Part shown: piece after piece, positions 38,188 through 50,705 of the stretch | Layout: every line of letters begins with the position of its first letter | How positions within the stretch are numbered: position 1 is the stretch's first letter | Assembly: GCA_023374025.1 (NCBI GenBank) | Contig: SIJG01000053.1 | Coordinates: 434,001 to 498,000, forward strand | DNA from: Heterodera schachtii | Taxonomy: Eukaryota > Nematoda > Chromadorea > Rhabditida > Heteroderidae | DNA: 64,000 nt | Direction of reading: 5' to 3' | Notes under the pieces: generated by a model | The model's input: only the letters and a program-made list of their open reading frames with translations | Databases searched by the model: none | Told to the model about the DNA's origin: nothing | Program-made: the position numbers and the translations under genes

Positions 38188-40140
38188 TGATTAGCATTAA
38201 TCCCTCAAAATGTTCGGCAGATGTTTTTCCGTCCTTTTCCGCCCCCGGCACTCCGTCGCCCCGCGGCCCTTCGGCCGCCCTCCCCCCGGCGCCCACTCCG
38301 TCCCCGCAGCGAAAAGTGTCCGCCGCGGCCGGGACAAATGGCGGACAAACGCAGACGAATTGTCTGATTTGTGCCGACAAAGCCACGGGTGGGCAAAAAT
38401 GTAATCATTTGGGTAAAACTGCCTTAAGGAAAGCATTACGGGAGCATTTCTTGCGATGGATGCAAAGGTTTTGTCCTTTGCTTTTCCCTTTCTGTCGCTT
38501 CACTTTTTGTTTCTCTTTTTTATGTTTCTTCCGGCGAACCATTCGAAAAAAGCACAATTACTTGTGCCGTTTTAGCAAAAATTGCGTCGTGGACAAAAGT
38601 GAGAATTTGCAACAAAAGTCAACATTTATTTGCTTTTTCCATTCGCAGACCAACGCAATGCGTGCCGACGCTGTCGCTTCGACAAATGTCTGAGCAACGG
38701 AATGCGTCCGGAAGCCGTCCAATTGGAGAGGGATCGAATTGCGGCGACACGACGGAATGGCAAAATTGGCAACCAAAACGGGCAAAACCCAACAACGACA
38801 GCGACAACAGCAAAAACACCAACGGTGGCGAGTGCCATTGGCTGTTGTTTTGTTGCCGACGACGAATTTGGCACTTCGTCTGCAATTGACAATGAACAAA
38901 TTGTGCAACGATTAATGGAGGCGGAACGAATGCTAAAGGGAACGAAAGTGACGACAATGAGAAGGGAAAAGCAGCCGCAGGGGACGACGACGAGCAGAGA
39001 AAGTGGCGGGGAGACGAAGTCAAAGGACAGCCAAAGGACGGCGACGACGGGCGACGTGACGGATTCGGTAAGGAAAGAAAGAACGGAGGGAGGGAAAGGA
39101 AAGAACGGACCGTTTGTTGGCCAAGATGCACCAGCAACTGATTTTGCTCGTCCAATGGGCCAAACATTTGCCCGAATTCCGTCGTTTGCCCCTCCGTTCC
39201 CAAATTGCGCTGCTTCGCCATTTCTCTGCCCAGCATCTCATCCTTTGTGCCGCCTTCCGTTCGCTCGTCCGTGTCGCTGCCTCTGACGCCGTTTGGTTGG
39301 CCAACGATCGCTGCGTTCCGCGCGACGCGCCCAAAATCCCTGACATAAAGTGCGCAATGTTTCAAACTGTGCTCGATCTTTTGTCTTTTCTGTTCAGCCG
39401 AGTGGTCGCCCGCATTCTCGACCATTTGACGAGCCCAATGCGACGGCTGCGATTGGAGGAGTGCGAATTTGTGGCACTCAAAGCGGTGGCCTTTTTCGAT
39501 CCGAGTTAGTCAGTCGCTCAGTGTTCACATTTGCCACTCATTTCCTTTTCAGTGGCCAAAGGCATTGATGAGTCATCGGTCGGAGCGGTGGAGGGAATGC
39601 GTCACCACATTTTGGCCGCTTTGGAGCACCAAGTGCAGCGCAGAAGCGAATGTCGGGCGGCGCCGCTTCGGCTGGGCAACCTTTTGCTGCTTTTGCCTCC
39701 GCTGGTGGCCATCGCGCGCGATTTGGTGGAGGAGGCGCAGTTGGCCAAACTCTTTGGTGAGTCATTGCGGACAGACGGAGGGAAACAATCAATGGCACTT
39801 GGCATTGGTTGAAGGACTGGCCAACGTGGACGAATTGATGGTGGAACTGTTGCTGCCGGAGGACGCAGAGACGCGCAGCTACTCACGGCTAAGGACGAGC
39901 GTCACCTCCACCATCGTCCAATCCAACGTCACTTCCCCCACGCCGTCCAGCACGGCCCAACAGGACCTTCACGCACTCGCCCTCCATGGCACTTCGCCCT
40001 CCCCAACGGCACTCCCACTCCCACCGACGAACGGAGGCACGAACAGCACAAAAGCAGAAGAAAGGCGGCAACAGCAGACGAACCCCCCGTGGGTAAGCAA
40101 TATTGAGATTGGATACGTTAAACAGTGCCAATTCGGCTAA
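38188..40140 (+). CDS. Nuclear hormone receptor, HNF4-type
   Basis: Second receptor in tandem with the previous one. Exons: about 38188-38388, 38429-38467, 38524-38598, 38649-39067, 39126-39504, 39553-39756, 39815-40092 (or to 40140). DBD: NCLICADKATG, KHYGSISCDGCK, GFFRRTIRKKHNYLCRF, NCVVDK, NQRNACRRCRFDKCL, followed by SNGMRPEAVQLERDRI. A Lys/Ser/Thr-rich hinge follows. LBD: LILLVQWAKHLPEF, LRSQIALLRHFSAQHLIL, VALKAVAFFDP, AKGIDESSVGAVEG, RLGNLLLLLPPLVAIARD, LFGLANVDELMVELLL, close to HNF4. Intron 38468-38523 has AT instead of AG at its 3' end, yet homology fixes the junction. The 3' end is uncertain: stop at 40140 by read-through, or an extra exon to 40372. AATAAA at 40440. The start Met is not fixed. 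Confidence 0.88.
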
Positions 40141-40638
40141 TGCAACTAATATTCACAATTGCTTTTGGTGTTGGTCGCGCCCACTCCGCTCCACCCAGCC
40201 AATTCTCTGCTGTTCACTACGAGTGCCAATGCTACCCATCACTAAATTGGCAAAAATGAATGTGGAAACGATGGGCAAACCAACGGCCAATAACGATAAA
40301 GGAAATAAGGATTTTTGGAACATCTTTAGCTGGCCATTTAATTCAGCAAAAATCCGTACTTTTAGTATTTAAAGGGGGGTCAGTATGGGATAAATCTGAT
40401 AATGAGGCCAGCTAAAGTGTAACCAAGTGAAAGATGCCAAATAAACAAAGCCAATGCCAGAAAAATTATTTATTGTCATGCCGATTTATTCAAATGTATA
40501 ATTATTAAAGACCTAAGAGATTAATTTCCTGATAAATGCACAAGCACTTTCATTCGTTACCGGATAATTCCTAATTAATGTCCAAAAGCTCAGCAAACGT
40601 CAGCTAATTCGCTTCCTTCTCATTCTCTCCGCTGGCTT

Positions 40639-43600
40639 TTAAGTTGCTTCTTGGACATAAGAAGCGCGATGCTTTGCCAAAATGCGCAGGAGAGGACGGA
40701 ATTTCAGCCACCATTGTTTGAGGGGCAAACGATGCTCAAAATCGGTCTCAGCGGCGAGCTTTTCCAGCGGAGAGAAGACGACTTCACGACCGATCAGACC
40801 GAAAATGTGGAAAAGAAAGCTCACAATCAGTTAACCGACTGAAGGGCATCCAATTTCGGAACAAAAAGGAAAAGGACGAAAATCACGACACTAATCACTA
40901 GAAACTAACCGAGCAAAGTGGCAGTATCGGGTTTGTTCGCGTTGCATCTTTCCGTAGTTTTGTCGAAGTTATCGTTGATCTGAGAGATAAGATGGTCCAA
41001 CGCACGAGCGCCTAACTTTGTGCCCATGTTGCGGTCGAATGGAGTTGGCTTGCCTCCCTGTTGAGGGTGGCCAAGAATGTTGATCCGAGTGCTGAACTAA
41101 AAGGCAAGGCAAGGTTGGGAGAGGACAATAGAACACTGGTTTTCTCACCAACTCCTTCCTATACTATTTTTTACATACAAACGCAAGAGAAGTCGAAAAC
41201 CCCCCACGAAAGATTACTGTGTGATTTATTAAAATTTGCCAAAAATGGCAATTTTGTGGTTTAAGGAAATTCGGGTACATTCTTACAAAATTAGTTATAT
41301 TTTCGCTTTTCGAGGGGGGGGGGGGGGAGGGGCACCACCGACTGTAGCCTCCGTTGGAAAGGCGCTGGTTGCCCTCTGGGAAAACAAAAGCATTACAATA
41401 ATAGCACTTGCCTCTCCCTTGCCCTCTTCGCTGAATAACTTTTGTACAAAAGTGGTGTCGTAGTTGTGGCTGGCGCCCTCCGACTGCACTATCAAATAAC
41501 GTTGCACCCCCTTTTGCATTTTCTGACTAATCACTTTGACGTCTTCTTTAATGTCTGTAAAATACAAAATTGAACAAAAAGGATTCACGGATTACTTACC
41601 GTCCACCGTGAACTTCTCCTCGAAAATGTACGCATTGTCCGCCCCCGTTGCGATGGCCGACACCGTGGCCAAATAGCCGCAGTGCCCTCCCATCGTCTCG
41701 ATGAGAAAAACACGCCGTTTGGAACCATTGGCGGACTGTTTAATGTTGTCCACCATTTGGCAGATGGCATTGATAGCCGTGTCCGATCCTAAATGACGGA
41801 AAATATATATTTATTTATTTTGGAAATGGTACCAAGAGAAAGTGAAGTGCCCGGTACATTGTTACTGATTGTGCACGGAATAACGCAAATGGGAATTCGA
41901 AAAGCAGAAAATTTGGTGCGATTTTGGAAAAGAATAAGCGCCGAATGGTAAGCCTAAAAGCGGTAGAACCGTAAAAATTAGGAATTCCGGAAATAGCACT
42001 TCAAATCCTCCGATCATCAGAAGGGCGTGGATTTTGTGCTTTTCCAATTGGGCGGCCACCGCTTCGATGTGTTTGTGCGGCAATTGTTTCTGCGTGCCCA
42101 ATTTGGAGCCGCCCTGCATAGTCCACCAAGTCACATCGGACCAAGACAATTCCTAGCAGCACATGTCAGATGAGTTGTTTAAGGCTTTTAGAACATTTCT
42201 CACTTTTATTTGACCAGTCGCAAATCCCTCAAACGAATTGTAAATACCGAAGACATGACAACGGTGGTAAAGTGCCATTCGGACAAAAGAGCGAACCGCC
42301 GCATTCATTCCTAAAACAAAAATTTCACAAGGAAAGGGATTTTGGTGAAAAAAAGTTTTTTTTTTCAACGTTACATTTAGTGGAAATTGTTTCTCTAATT
42401 ACCTCCGGCCGGTGCCCCAATGTTCATCACCGCCACGTTATAAACATGGCCGGCCGATATATTCCCCTTCTCTTTCGGAGTGTGCAGCTTCGTAAACAAG
42501 CGATAGGTGTCCAAATTCCGTTTAAAACTTTTTCCGCGAAGTTCGAGCGCTTTTGCGAAGTCAAGGGTTTGCATTGCCCGTTGAATCTGTAGGGATTTAA
42601 CCCATTTAGAAATGCTTTTCGAAATTCAATACTTCTTGAGTTTTGCGCACACATTCCATCAGCGGCACTCGAACAATTTGTGTTCCGTCGATGGAAACAA
42701 CGCATGGCTCCTGAAACAATAATGTTAAGAGAAAAACATAATAGGAAGCACAGTGTCCGTTTTCATTTCCATAAGTGCCAACGTGGCTTCGGCACCCGTT
42801 CGACAGCCCAACAGACGGTCAAAGCCGGACGGATTGCCCCCTCTTTGGACATGGCCCAGCACAGTGACGCGAATGTCGTAATGGAGCTTTTTCTTGACAG
42901 AATTGCATACCTAAAAAGAAAGATGGTTTGAAGAGTGCCTAAAGTAATGAACCATTTCGCTGGTGATGCCGTTGCCATCCTTGTCGATGGCGCCCTCCGC
43001 CACAATGATAATATTCAGTCGCTGGTTGAGTTCGCGAGAATTGGCCAATTTTTTACAAAGAATCTTAAAAATGAATGAATTGATGGGCGGATGGGTTGGT
43101 CAATTGGGCCGACCTCTTCCCAACCGTTGGGTTGTGGCCATTCCGGGATGAAACAATAATCGGCCTCACAAGCCAAAGCGGCCACCAACGCCAAATAACC
43201 GCAGTGGCGACCCATCACTTCAATCACAAAGGCGCGCTGGTGACTCTGCGCGGTTGAAACGACCGCATCGACGGCCTGAAAAGAAAAGGGGAAGGAAGAA
43301 GAAGTGTCGGAGAATTGCATTGCATTTCAATAGCACGCACCTCAACAATTCGCTGCAATGCGCTGTCCGTGCCAATTGTCATATCAGTGCCACAAAAATC
43401 GTTGTCAATTGAACCAACGAGGCCGACGATCTTTAATTAAGGAGAATATATTATGACTGAAAGCAAACAGAACCTGGACATAAGGACAATGCTTGGCCTG
43501 CTCCTCACTGATTTGGCCATTCGACACTAATTCTTTAAGCAGTTCCGGCCATTCGTCACGAAAAATGGTGGCGCCGGTCAGTGACCCGTCCCCGCCAATG

Positions 43601-44115
43601 CATACCAAATGAGTAATAGAATTTGCGACGAGATTTTTGCAAGCCGAAAAGCAACCGAATAAAAAGAGCACCGAATGTACTCACTTTGAGACGGCCATTG
43701 TGTTCCCTGAACTCTTTGCAACGCGCCGAACCAATTATGGTACCGCCGCTTTGGATTATGTCGGACACTGAATTCCAATCGGCCTCAACAATATTTTCTC
43801 CTCCGTCCAACATTCCCTAAACAATTCGGAGGTTCGCCCCCAAGTCACTCGGTCCGTCTGACCTGGTAACCCTCTTTGATGAAAAACACGCGACAACCAA
43901 AGTAAAGTCCGGTACGGACAACGGAACGCACCGCACTGTTCATTCCTTAAAAGGGTGCCATTCAAAAAGAGGCAGCGAAGAAAGCGGCACTCACCGCACG
44001 AATCACCGCCACTTGTGAAAACAGCCATTGTTCGACCACTGAAAGATCCCGGCTCAATGAGCGAGCCCTCCATGCGCACTGGGGACGGCCTCTCGGCAAC
44101 GTCAGAAATTGACAT
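40639..44115 (-). CDS. pfk-1: ATP-dependent 6-phosphofructokinase (eukaryotic tandem form)
   Basis: Commits fructose-6-phosphate to glycolysis; cytosolic tetramer with a catalytic N-half and a regulatory C-half. Seventeen exons: 44115-43995, 43945-43863, 43816-43685, 43644-43474, 43430-43341, 43275-43114, 43063-42953, 42910-42752, 42710-42633, 42586-42403, about 42309-42203, 42152-42000, 41953-41833, 41788-41600, 41554-41412, 41096-40910, 40799-40639. N-half motifs: [42 protein letters not shown] (catalytic Asp), [28 protein letters not shown]-half: [80 protein letters not shown]. Intron 41097-41411 is GC-AG. Introns 43645-43684 and 40800-40909 end in CG rather than AG. Confidence 0.95.
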
Positions 44116-44328
44116 TTTACAATGTTGTTTAAACTATTCGACTATTTTTTTAAGTGGATATGCTTAAACGGAAGTGTTAAACAGTTCGTATTGTATTATA
44201 TAAAACGAACACATGAGAATAGTACATTACCCGAGTTTTGTCATTTTGTAACATTTTTTATGGGCGGCTTTCCAATGCTACTTTACTTTAGTTCATTCGC
44301 CCATCTCGAAGAAAGTTTGGTAATAGTA

Positions 44329-45563
44329 TCGCCGCGGCCGGTTCGCCGCGGACTTTTTCGCCGCGGCCGGTTCGCCGCCCCTAGAAAAATGTCCATTTCG
44401 CCGCCATAATTATTTTTCAAAATTTTTTTTTAAATTTTTTAATTTTTCAAAAATTTGTTATAACTAAGGCTGAAACTATGATGTGAAGCGAAAAAAATTA
44501 ATTAAAAATAGGTTTCTCTTTATTTTGGGCAAATTTACATGTATATGTATTTGGATAAAATTCTGGCGATGGATAGAAAAGAAGGAACGATTGAAAAAGG
44601 CGAAGCCGATTGGTTTAAATAAAATTTCGTCAAAATGTTACCGAATATAAAGGAGGGGTTGAGTTCCGGGCGTAAAAAAAAATTTATAAGTCAAAAATTT
44701 ATATCAATCTCTAATGCACAATATGGCCGCCATTCTCACTAGCTTCAAAAATAATCAGCAACTCCAAAAAAATTCAGCAATCGTACGATAACTTACAAGG
44801 GAACATTCCGAACTGTATGTATGTGTCCAAATCACTTTTAAACCACTTTTATCGTGTAGAGCATTGTCGATTTGCTATTGTGAATTTTCGGGTTTTTTGG
44901 CTACGGCGCCAAAAATGATCAGAAAAAAGTGATCAAATAAAAAACCCAGCCAAAAATTTGTTAATTTGACATTTTTTCCTCTTACACTTTCATGACCATT
45001 TGTCATGGGTTCGGATCCGCTCGACAGATGATGAATTTTTTTCATTTTTTTTCAAGTGTTATTCCACCTAGCAGATTTTTATTCAGTTATTTTAATTTGT
45101 TTTATGATGCTATTTGATAGAGAATTGTTTGCTGATCATTTAAAAAAAATAGTTATGGTTCTATCATTATTTTTGAATTTTTTTATGAATTTTTAAAAAT
45201 TTTGACGTTTTTATCGATTTTTCCGAATTTTGATCGCATTTTTCTGATCACTTTTGGCACCGTAGCCAAAAAAGCCGAAAATTTACAATAGTAAATCGAC
45301 TATGCTCTACACGATAAAGGCGGTTTAAAAGTTATTTGGACACATACAGTTCGGAATGTTCCCTTGCGGTTTTTAACATAATTTCAAAAATTTTCGAGAT
45401 TTTTTAACTCTGGCGGCGAAAAGGTCATTTTTCTACGGGCGGCGAACTGGCCGCGGCGAAAAAGTCCGCGGCGAAAAAGCCGGCGGCGAAAAAAACTCCG
45501 CGGCGAAAAACCCACGGCGAACCGGCCGCGGCGAAGTGGCCGTGGCGAACCGACCCCGACCCG
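44329..45563. mobile_element. GC-rich fold-back element (TTCGCCGCGG arms) inserted in the outer element
   Basis: The left arm is built of TTCGCCGCGGCC-type units. The right arm has the mirrored CCGCGGCGAA units in higher number. Inner arms also mirror over about 130 bp (GAACTGTATGTATGTGTCCA near 44812 versus TGGACACATACAGTTCGGAA near 45338; GGCTACGGCGCCAAAA versus TTTTGGCACCGTAGCC). The 9-bp GTAATAGTA occurs on both sides (before 44329 and at 45564-45572), consistent with a target duplication. No transposase. Confidence 0.8.
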
Positions 45564-45641
45564 TAATAGTAGGGTTTGCCCCCCCCCCTTTTTTCAAAAA
45601 AAAATAATTTTTTTTTAAATTCATCAAAACGTCTTTCTGGG

Positions 45642-46125
45642 GTTTTCGGGGTAATAGTGAAGCTGGTGCCCCCCCCTTTTTGGAATAAAATTTTTTTTCC
45701 TCTAAAAGTCGTGAAAACATGTTTATGGGTTTTTAGGATCGCTGATCACGAATATGACATTCTTTTCGACCAGTTCCGATCCCGGGTCCGAGTTCGAACA
45801 AAAAGTCGAAAATTCAAAAATTTTCGTTTTCAGATTTTTGTTCAAACTTTGTTTAAATACACGAAAATAGTCTGAATACATATCATCAGTGCTTCAGTAA
45901 AAGGTCATTTAAACCATTCTTAGACTAAAAATGGAAAATCGTAAAATTTGAATTTTCGATTTTTTGTTCGAACTCGGGTCCGGGTTTCGGAATTGGTCGA
46001 AAAGAATGTCATATTCGTGATCAATGACCCTCATAACCCCAGAAAAAGTGTTTTCATGACTTTTTAGAAGAAAAGAATTTTTATTCCAATAAGGGGGGCA
46101 CCAGCTTCACTATTACCGTTTTCGG
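45642..46125. mobile_element. Inner GGTAATAG element with 8-bp target duplication
   Basis: Element 45650-46117 begins GGTAATAGTGAAGCTGGTGC and ends GCACCAGCTTCACTATTACC. It is flanked by GTTTTCGG at 45642-45649 and 46118-46125. Removing it and one flank copy restores the outer element arm (CTGGGGTTTTCGGGGTC), which matches the undisturbed opposite arm near 46405. Confidence 0.93.
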
Positions 46126-46511
46126 GGTCACTGATCACGAATATGACATTCATTTCGACCAATTTCGAACCCCGGACCCGAATTCGAACAAAAGTCGAAA
46201 TTGAAAATTTTCAAAATTCTCATTTTATGTTCGAACCTGTATAGAATGACCATTTTTTGATGTTGCAATGTTTTTAACTATATTTAGCTTTTTTTGATCA
46301 ATTTAGGAACAAAAGTGAGAATTTTGAAAATTTTCAATTTCGACTTTTTGTTCGAATTCGGGTCCGGGGTTCGAAATTGGTCGAAATGAATGTCATATTC
46401 GTGATCAGCGACCCCGAAAACCCCAGGAAAGACGTTTTGATGAATTTAAAAAAAAAAATTATTTTTTTTTGAAAAAGGGGGGGGGACAAACCCTACTATT
46501 ACCGAAAGTTT

Positions 46512-47153
46512 TCCCATATTTGCCACACCCAATCAATTTTTAGTGTGCAAAAGTTAATGCGCACATTTTCGAAGCTTATTATTTCTGCCAAAAACATGCC
46601 AAAAATCTGAAAAAAATACATGCTAATATAACTTTCGATGCTGATCAAAAAAGTTTTTTACGCCAACTTGTTCAGATCACTCCTTCATAGTGATCTGAAA
46701 AGCCGAAAATGGCTTGAAATCGTGAATTTTTCGAAAAAAATTCATAGAGGGTTGGGAATTTTTTTGGAAATTATGAATAGGCCCATTGGAAAGAGCACAA
46801 AAGGCTCTACCGAATTGCCTTTTGGGTATTGGGTCTACGACTAATACACGCAGAGCACCATCGGTGTCCAGTAAACTGATCAATTTTAGATCAATATTCT
46901 AAAAATATGAATAAACTTTATAACCAACATACTCATATATTCTTAACATTTAATATATTGACACACTTCATCAATAGTGACCTAAAATTGTTCAGGGATG
47001 GCTTGGGAAATTAAAGAAAAGTCTAGGAGTAATAGCCTTGTCGTCAACGTTAATTTTCGGGTTATTATCTTGTTTTGTTTTAAAAAGGAAATATTTTATT
47101 TTGATCACTCGAAATAAAAATTAGAAAAAATGCATTTGGCACTTTTCTTGAGA
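46512..47153. other. Intergenic repeat remnants
   Basis: Includes the diverged relative of the 27.4-kb fold-back at 46670-46870 (ATCACTCCTTCATAGTGATC hairpin). No gene. Confidence 0.5.
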
Positions 47154-49815
47154 CTAATGCCTTCGGCGGAATTCGTCTCCTCTTTCGCTTTTTCCCTTCC
47201 CCCGCTGCTCTCTAATGCCCATTTCCATCATTGGCCATCCTTTGCCTTCCTCTCCCTCTTCGGCATTTTTTATGTTCATTTGCCCTTTTCGTCCCCATTT
47301 TCTTCCCTTCGGAAGCACTAATAAAGGTGCATTGTTCGTCGAAATTTCTCTAACGTGCGATTCGGGCCGAATCACTCGCTGAAAGAGAGAAAAAAGCGGA
47401 GATGGTGCCGTAATATTTGCACCTTCAACTGATGCCGTCGTTTTCCGTCGTCTTCCACCGATTCGTCTGATGGGTTCTGCGCGGTGCCTTCGTCAGCAGT
47501 TTTCGTGCCAATCGGAAGTAATCCCTGCGGCTCCTCCGCCGCTGTGACTCTGTCCTCTTCTGCCAAAAATGCCATTCCTTTTGTTGTCATCGGCGCCATA
47601 AGCTGCTGTTTATGATTATTATTTATTGTCAAAAGTGCGATTGAATGTTAAGTCCAAGTGACCTGTTGCCGAAAGCGCTCTCTCTGCTGAATGGGCGCAT
47701 CCATCAGCGCAGTAAGTCGCGGCGGATTGTCTCGTAAGGGCACAATCGGCAAAATGCCCTCAAACATTGGCTGTGCGAATTAAGAAAGCGTTTAACGGCG
47801 TTTTAAATTGAAAGCACCGAAAAGGGGTTAAACGGAGCGGAAGGAGGGCCCATCGAAGGGGAGAGGGGAGGCACAACGAATTGGGAGGGGAAGGTGGGCG
47901 AGGGAACGACCAGCAAAGGCGGAGGCAGCGGAAATTGGCTGGGCAACTGCAACGGCGCTGGTTGATGCATGCCAAAGCCATCGTCGGCATCATAAGGCAA
48001 ATTTGGTGCCAACGGCGAAGGGCCGGGCATCGCTTCCAATGCCGGGAATGTTTTGAGCAATTTCGCCGCCTCTTCCTCTCCGACCGTCTCACAGCCAATT
48101 TCGTCTCCGTCACCGTTAACCAATTTCAAATTGGAAATTGAAACAAACTCAGAATCGGCATGGATTTGGAGCATTCGCTCTTCGATTTTGATATCGGAAA
48201 ATCAGGCGAACTGGCGAAAAAGAAGGACGCAAAGGCACGCGAAACTGAAAAATGCCTTGTCATCCCAATTTGGTGCTTTTGCCTTTGCCCTGTGCCATCC
48301 TCCGTCCGTTGCGCCGTGGCGAGTGAAAAGCAAAAAGTCCGTCCCTTCGTCCTCTTTTCCAATTGCCTTTTCAACGACGGACATTTCAGTATTTTCACTG
48401 TAAAAACTTAAGAAATGAGAGAGAATATGCCAAAAACCTCATCCAAAGGTCAAAGTCCACAGAAGAAGTTAACGCCGGCTTGAAAAGGGCGCTGCTCAGT
48501 TGAGAAAATTGGGCGGGCGATTGAATAGAAAGGGACCCTTCGGAATTGTTGTGCCATCCCGGGCCAAGTTGCCTGTTGAGACAAAATGGTAGAAAAGGGA
48601 ACGGTTCGTTCTCGCTCGAACCAAAGACAATTCCCGTCCAGAAAGGAACAGCTGACGGCGCGACAATGGGTGGCCTCGCTCGCTTTTTGAGCACTTCCGG
48701 CCACCAATTTGGGAGGAACGGCGGAATGGAGGGGGAGGAGTGAAAGTCGGTCAGTGGAAGGCATTGGCGGGTCGAGGGATTGGTCATTGGCATGGGCGGA
48801 TGGACGCATGGACTGCGCAAAGGACGGGGACAGACGAATTTGGGGCCGAATCGGCGACTTTTGCTGCTTGTGCTGCTGCTCTTCTCCTGTCTTCTTCTGT
48901 GCCAATTTGTCGGTCCCTTTTCGTTGCTGTTGTTTCTGTGCCTGCTCCATCTCCTCGTCGTCCATTCCATCGAATGGATTTTTGGGCGCTGTATCGCCCT
49001 CCGAAATGCCATTGTTAACCCCCTGCGTTTGAGCGGAAGTCAGTAGCCGAACGTCGTCAACTCCGACGATATCTTCCGCTAAAAATGCCAACAGAGCGAG
49101 TGCCTTACTTCCGTCCCTTGGCCATCCCTTCCGTTTCTCCATTCACCTGACAAAAGGTTTCGCGCCCTCAGCACCACGCGGAATGCCTTTCGCGCCTTTG
49201 GCAATTCCACCGCCCGCCGCACCCATCGCTTCTGTCCCGGCCCCTGAATGGTGTCAACACAACGCAGTGGCTCGAGCTCGTCCTCCTCCACGCAAATGTC
49301 CAAAGACGGAGATGCGCTGGCCTTCCAATAGGACAAAGTGAGTTCGCCCGGCTCCTCCAAACGGTCGACGACCAGCGGAGACCGAAGGGAACCCTCCGTC
49401 GGACTGTCGAAATGGCCTTGGGCATAAGCGAAGCGATTCACAACTGCACATAATTGACAAATTCAATTAAGTTTGGGAACACAGCTAAATTTATAAGTGC
49501 GCCACCGTTTAGCACCAATTAAACCCAATTAGCCTAATTAGCAGAATTATGCCAAATAATCAGCAGCAGTACGCTGCCTTTCCGACCTCCTCCCGCCGAA
49601 TGGACCAATGAATTGGCCGCGTCCACAATCACTGCGTCGCCATTGTGCCAAAGGAGGGCGCTTTGTCCGTTTTTGGGACGCCAAGCACAAAAGCCTTTGG
49701 CATTGGATGGGCCCGGCTCAAAAGAACAGTCAAAGGACGACGAAAGGACAAAAGAAAAGAAGGGAAAGAGGAGGGAAAGGACAAAAAAGGGAAAGGGGCA
49801 CAAAGCCAAAGGCAT
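47154..49815 (-). CDS. Secreted protein with two MAM domains
   Basis: Likely extracellular adhesion or matrix protein. Exons: 49815-49587, 49443-49147, 49078-48622, 48572-48438, about 48397-48240, about 48180-47830, about 47769-47670, about 47600-47410, about 47383-47154. Signal peptide MPLALCPFPFFVLSLLFPFF is followed at once by MAM 1: FDCSFEPGPSNAKGFCAW, LTLSYWKASASPSLDICVEE, KRWVRRAVELP, AEDIVGVDDVRLL. A Gln/Pro-rich linker leads to MAM 2: VSCSFLDGNCLWQLGPGWHN, VDFDLWMR, DFLLFTRHGATDGGWHRAK, VSISNLKLVNG. The tail is Pro-rich then charged. The MAM 2 exon boundaries at 48180-48250 are unresolved. MAM calls rest on Cys/Trp spacing, not a search. Confidence 0.7.
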
Positions 49816-50705
49816 TTTGGGAGGAAATGGCGAATTTGAGGAAAGAAAAAGCACGTCGAATGAAAGGGAATGCGATGGAAGCACAACGAATGGGCGACTG
49901 ACTGTCCCGCTTCGCACCGTTACTTTCCCCGGGCGACGATTTGGGAGCAAAGCGCGCGATAACTTCCACAGGAAATGTGCCAACCGGAAATATTTGTGAT
50001 GAAGCGGAGCATATTATTAACTGTGGTGGACAAGCAAAAGGGGCGCAGGGCAAAAGCGAATTCGAAAGGCGGAACCGCACAATTCCCCCCCCCCCACCGA
50101 GGGCGTACCCAACTGAATCAGCACTTTCGAGAGTACCGCTTCATCGCCTACTAACCGGGACCGATCGATAGCAAAAATCGAATGATAGTGCTTTTAAGAT
50201 GTTTCTTATTAAAATTTGGGGATTCCGATCATGATGGGACTTATACTTTATTTAACTTTCCAAGACAAAATAAAAGAACATCAGTACGGAAACAAATAAA
50301 TTGTTTAAATAAATTTCCGTTGGTCGGCAAGCGCATGCCATTCTTCACACAATGCCAACGAATGAATGGAAGAGCATTCTTTGGTCGAATTTGGCGACAA
50401 CAAAGACGGGTTCAGTTGAATCAGCCAATTTGGTTAATTGGTGGGTGTTCTTTTCTTGGAAGAGTAAATCCTTTAATAAAGCGACGAATTGAGAAAATAG
50501 CGGAACTGAAAGCGGATAGAAACAAACACAAAAAGTGACATTTGATCTTGGCGAAAGGAACGAATTGGGGAGAAATATTCGAATGAGGGGAGGGGAGAAG
50601 CAGCTAAAGGTCGCTGAGTTTGGGTCATAAGCACTCACTCACTCACTGCCCACCCAAACGTCGAAATTCACAACTTCCATGCCCTCCCCTCCCACGCCGT
50701 TCCGT
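49816..50705. other. Intergenic region between MAM-protein and acinus genes
   Basis: No gene found. A C run lies near 50086. ORFs here are antisense or low-complexity. Confidence 0.4.

Larger units (their letters stand above)
44311..46511. mobile_element. Outer GGTAATAG element containing two further insertions
   Basis: Outer element 44319-46503 begins GGTAATAGTA and ends TACTATTACC, flanked by GAAAGTTT at 44311-44318 and 46504-46511. Its own arms (CCCCCCCCTTTTTTCAAAA, CGTCTTTCTGGGGTTTTCGG and mirrored partners) are split by a GC-rich fold-back near its left end and by a sister element in the left arm. Confidence 0.9.

Noticed and set aside
48395..49012. 205-residue minus-strand ORF as an independent gene
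   Set aside because: Only part of it (48438-48572) is used, as an exon of the MAM protein. The rest is in the wrong frame for the MAM domain.
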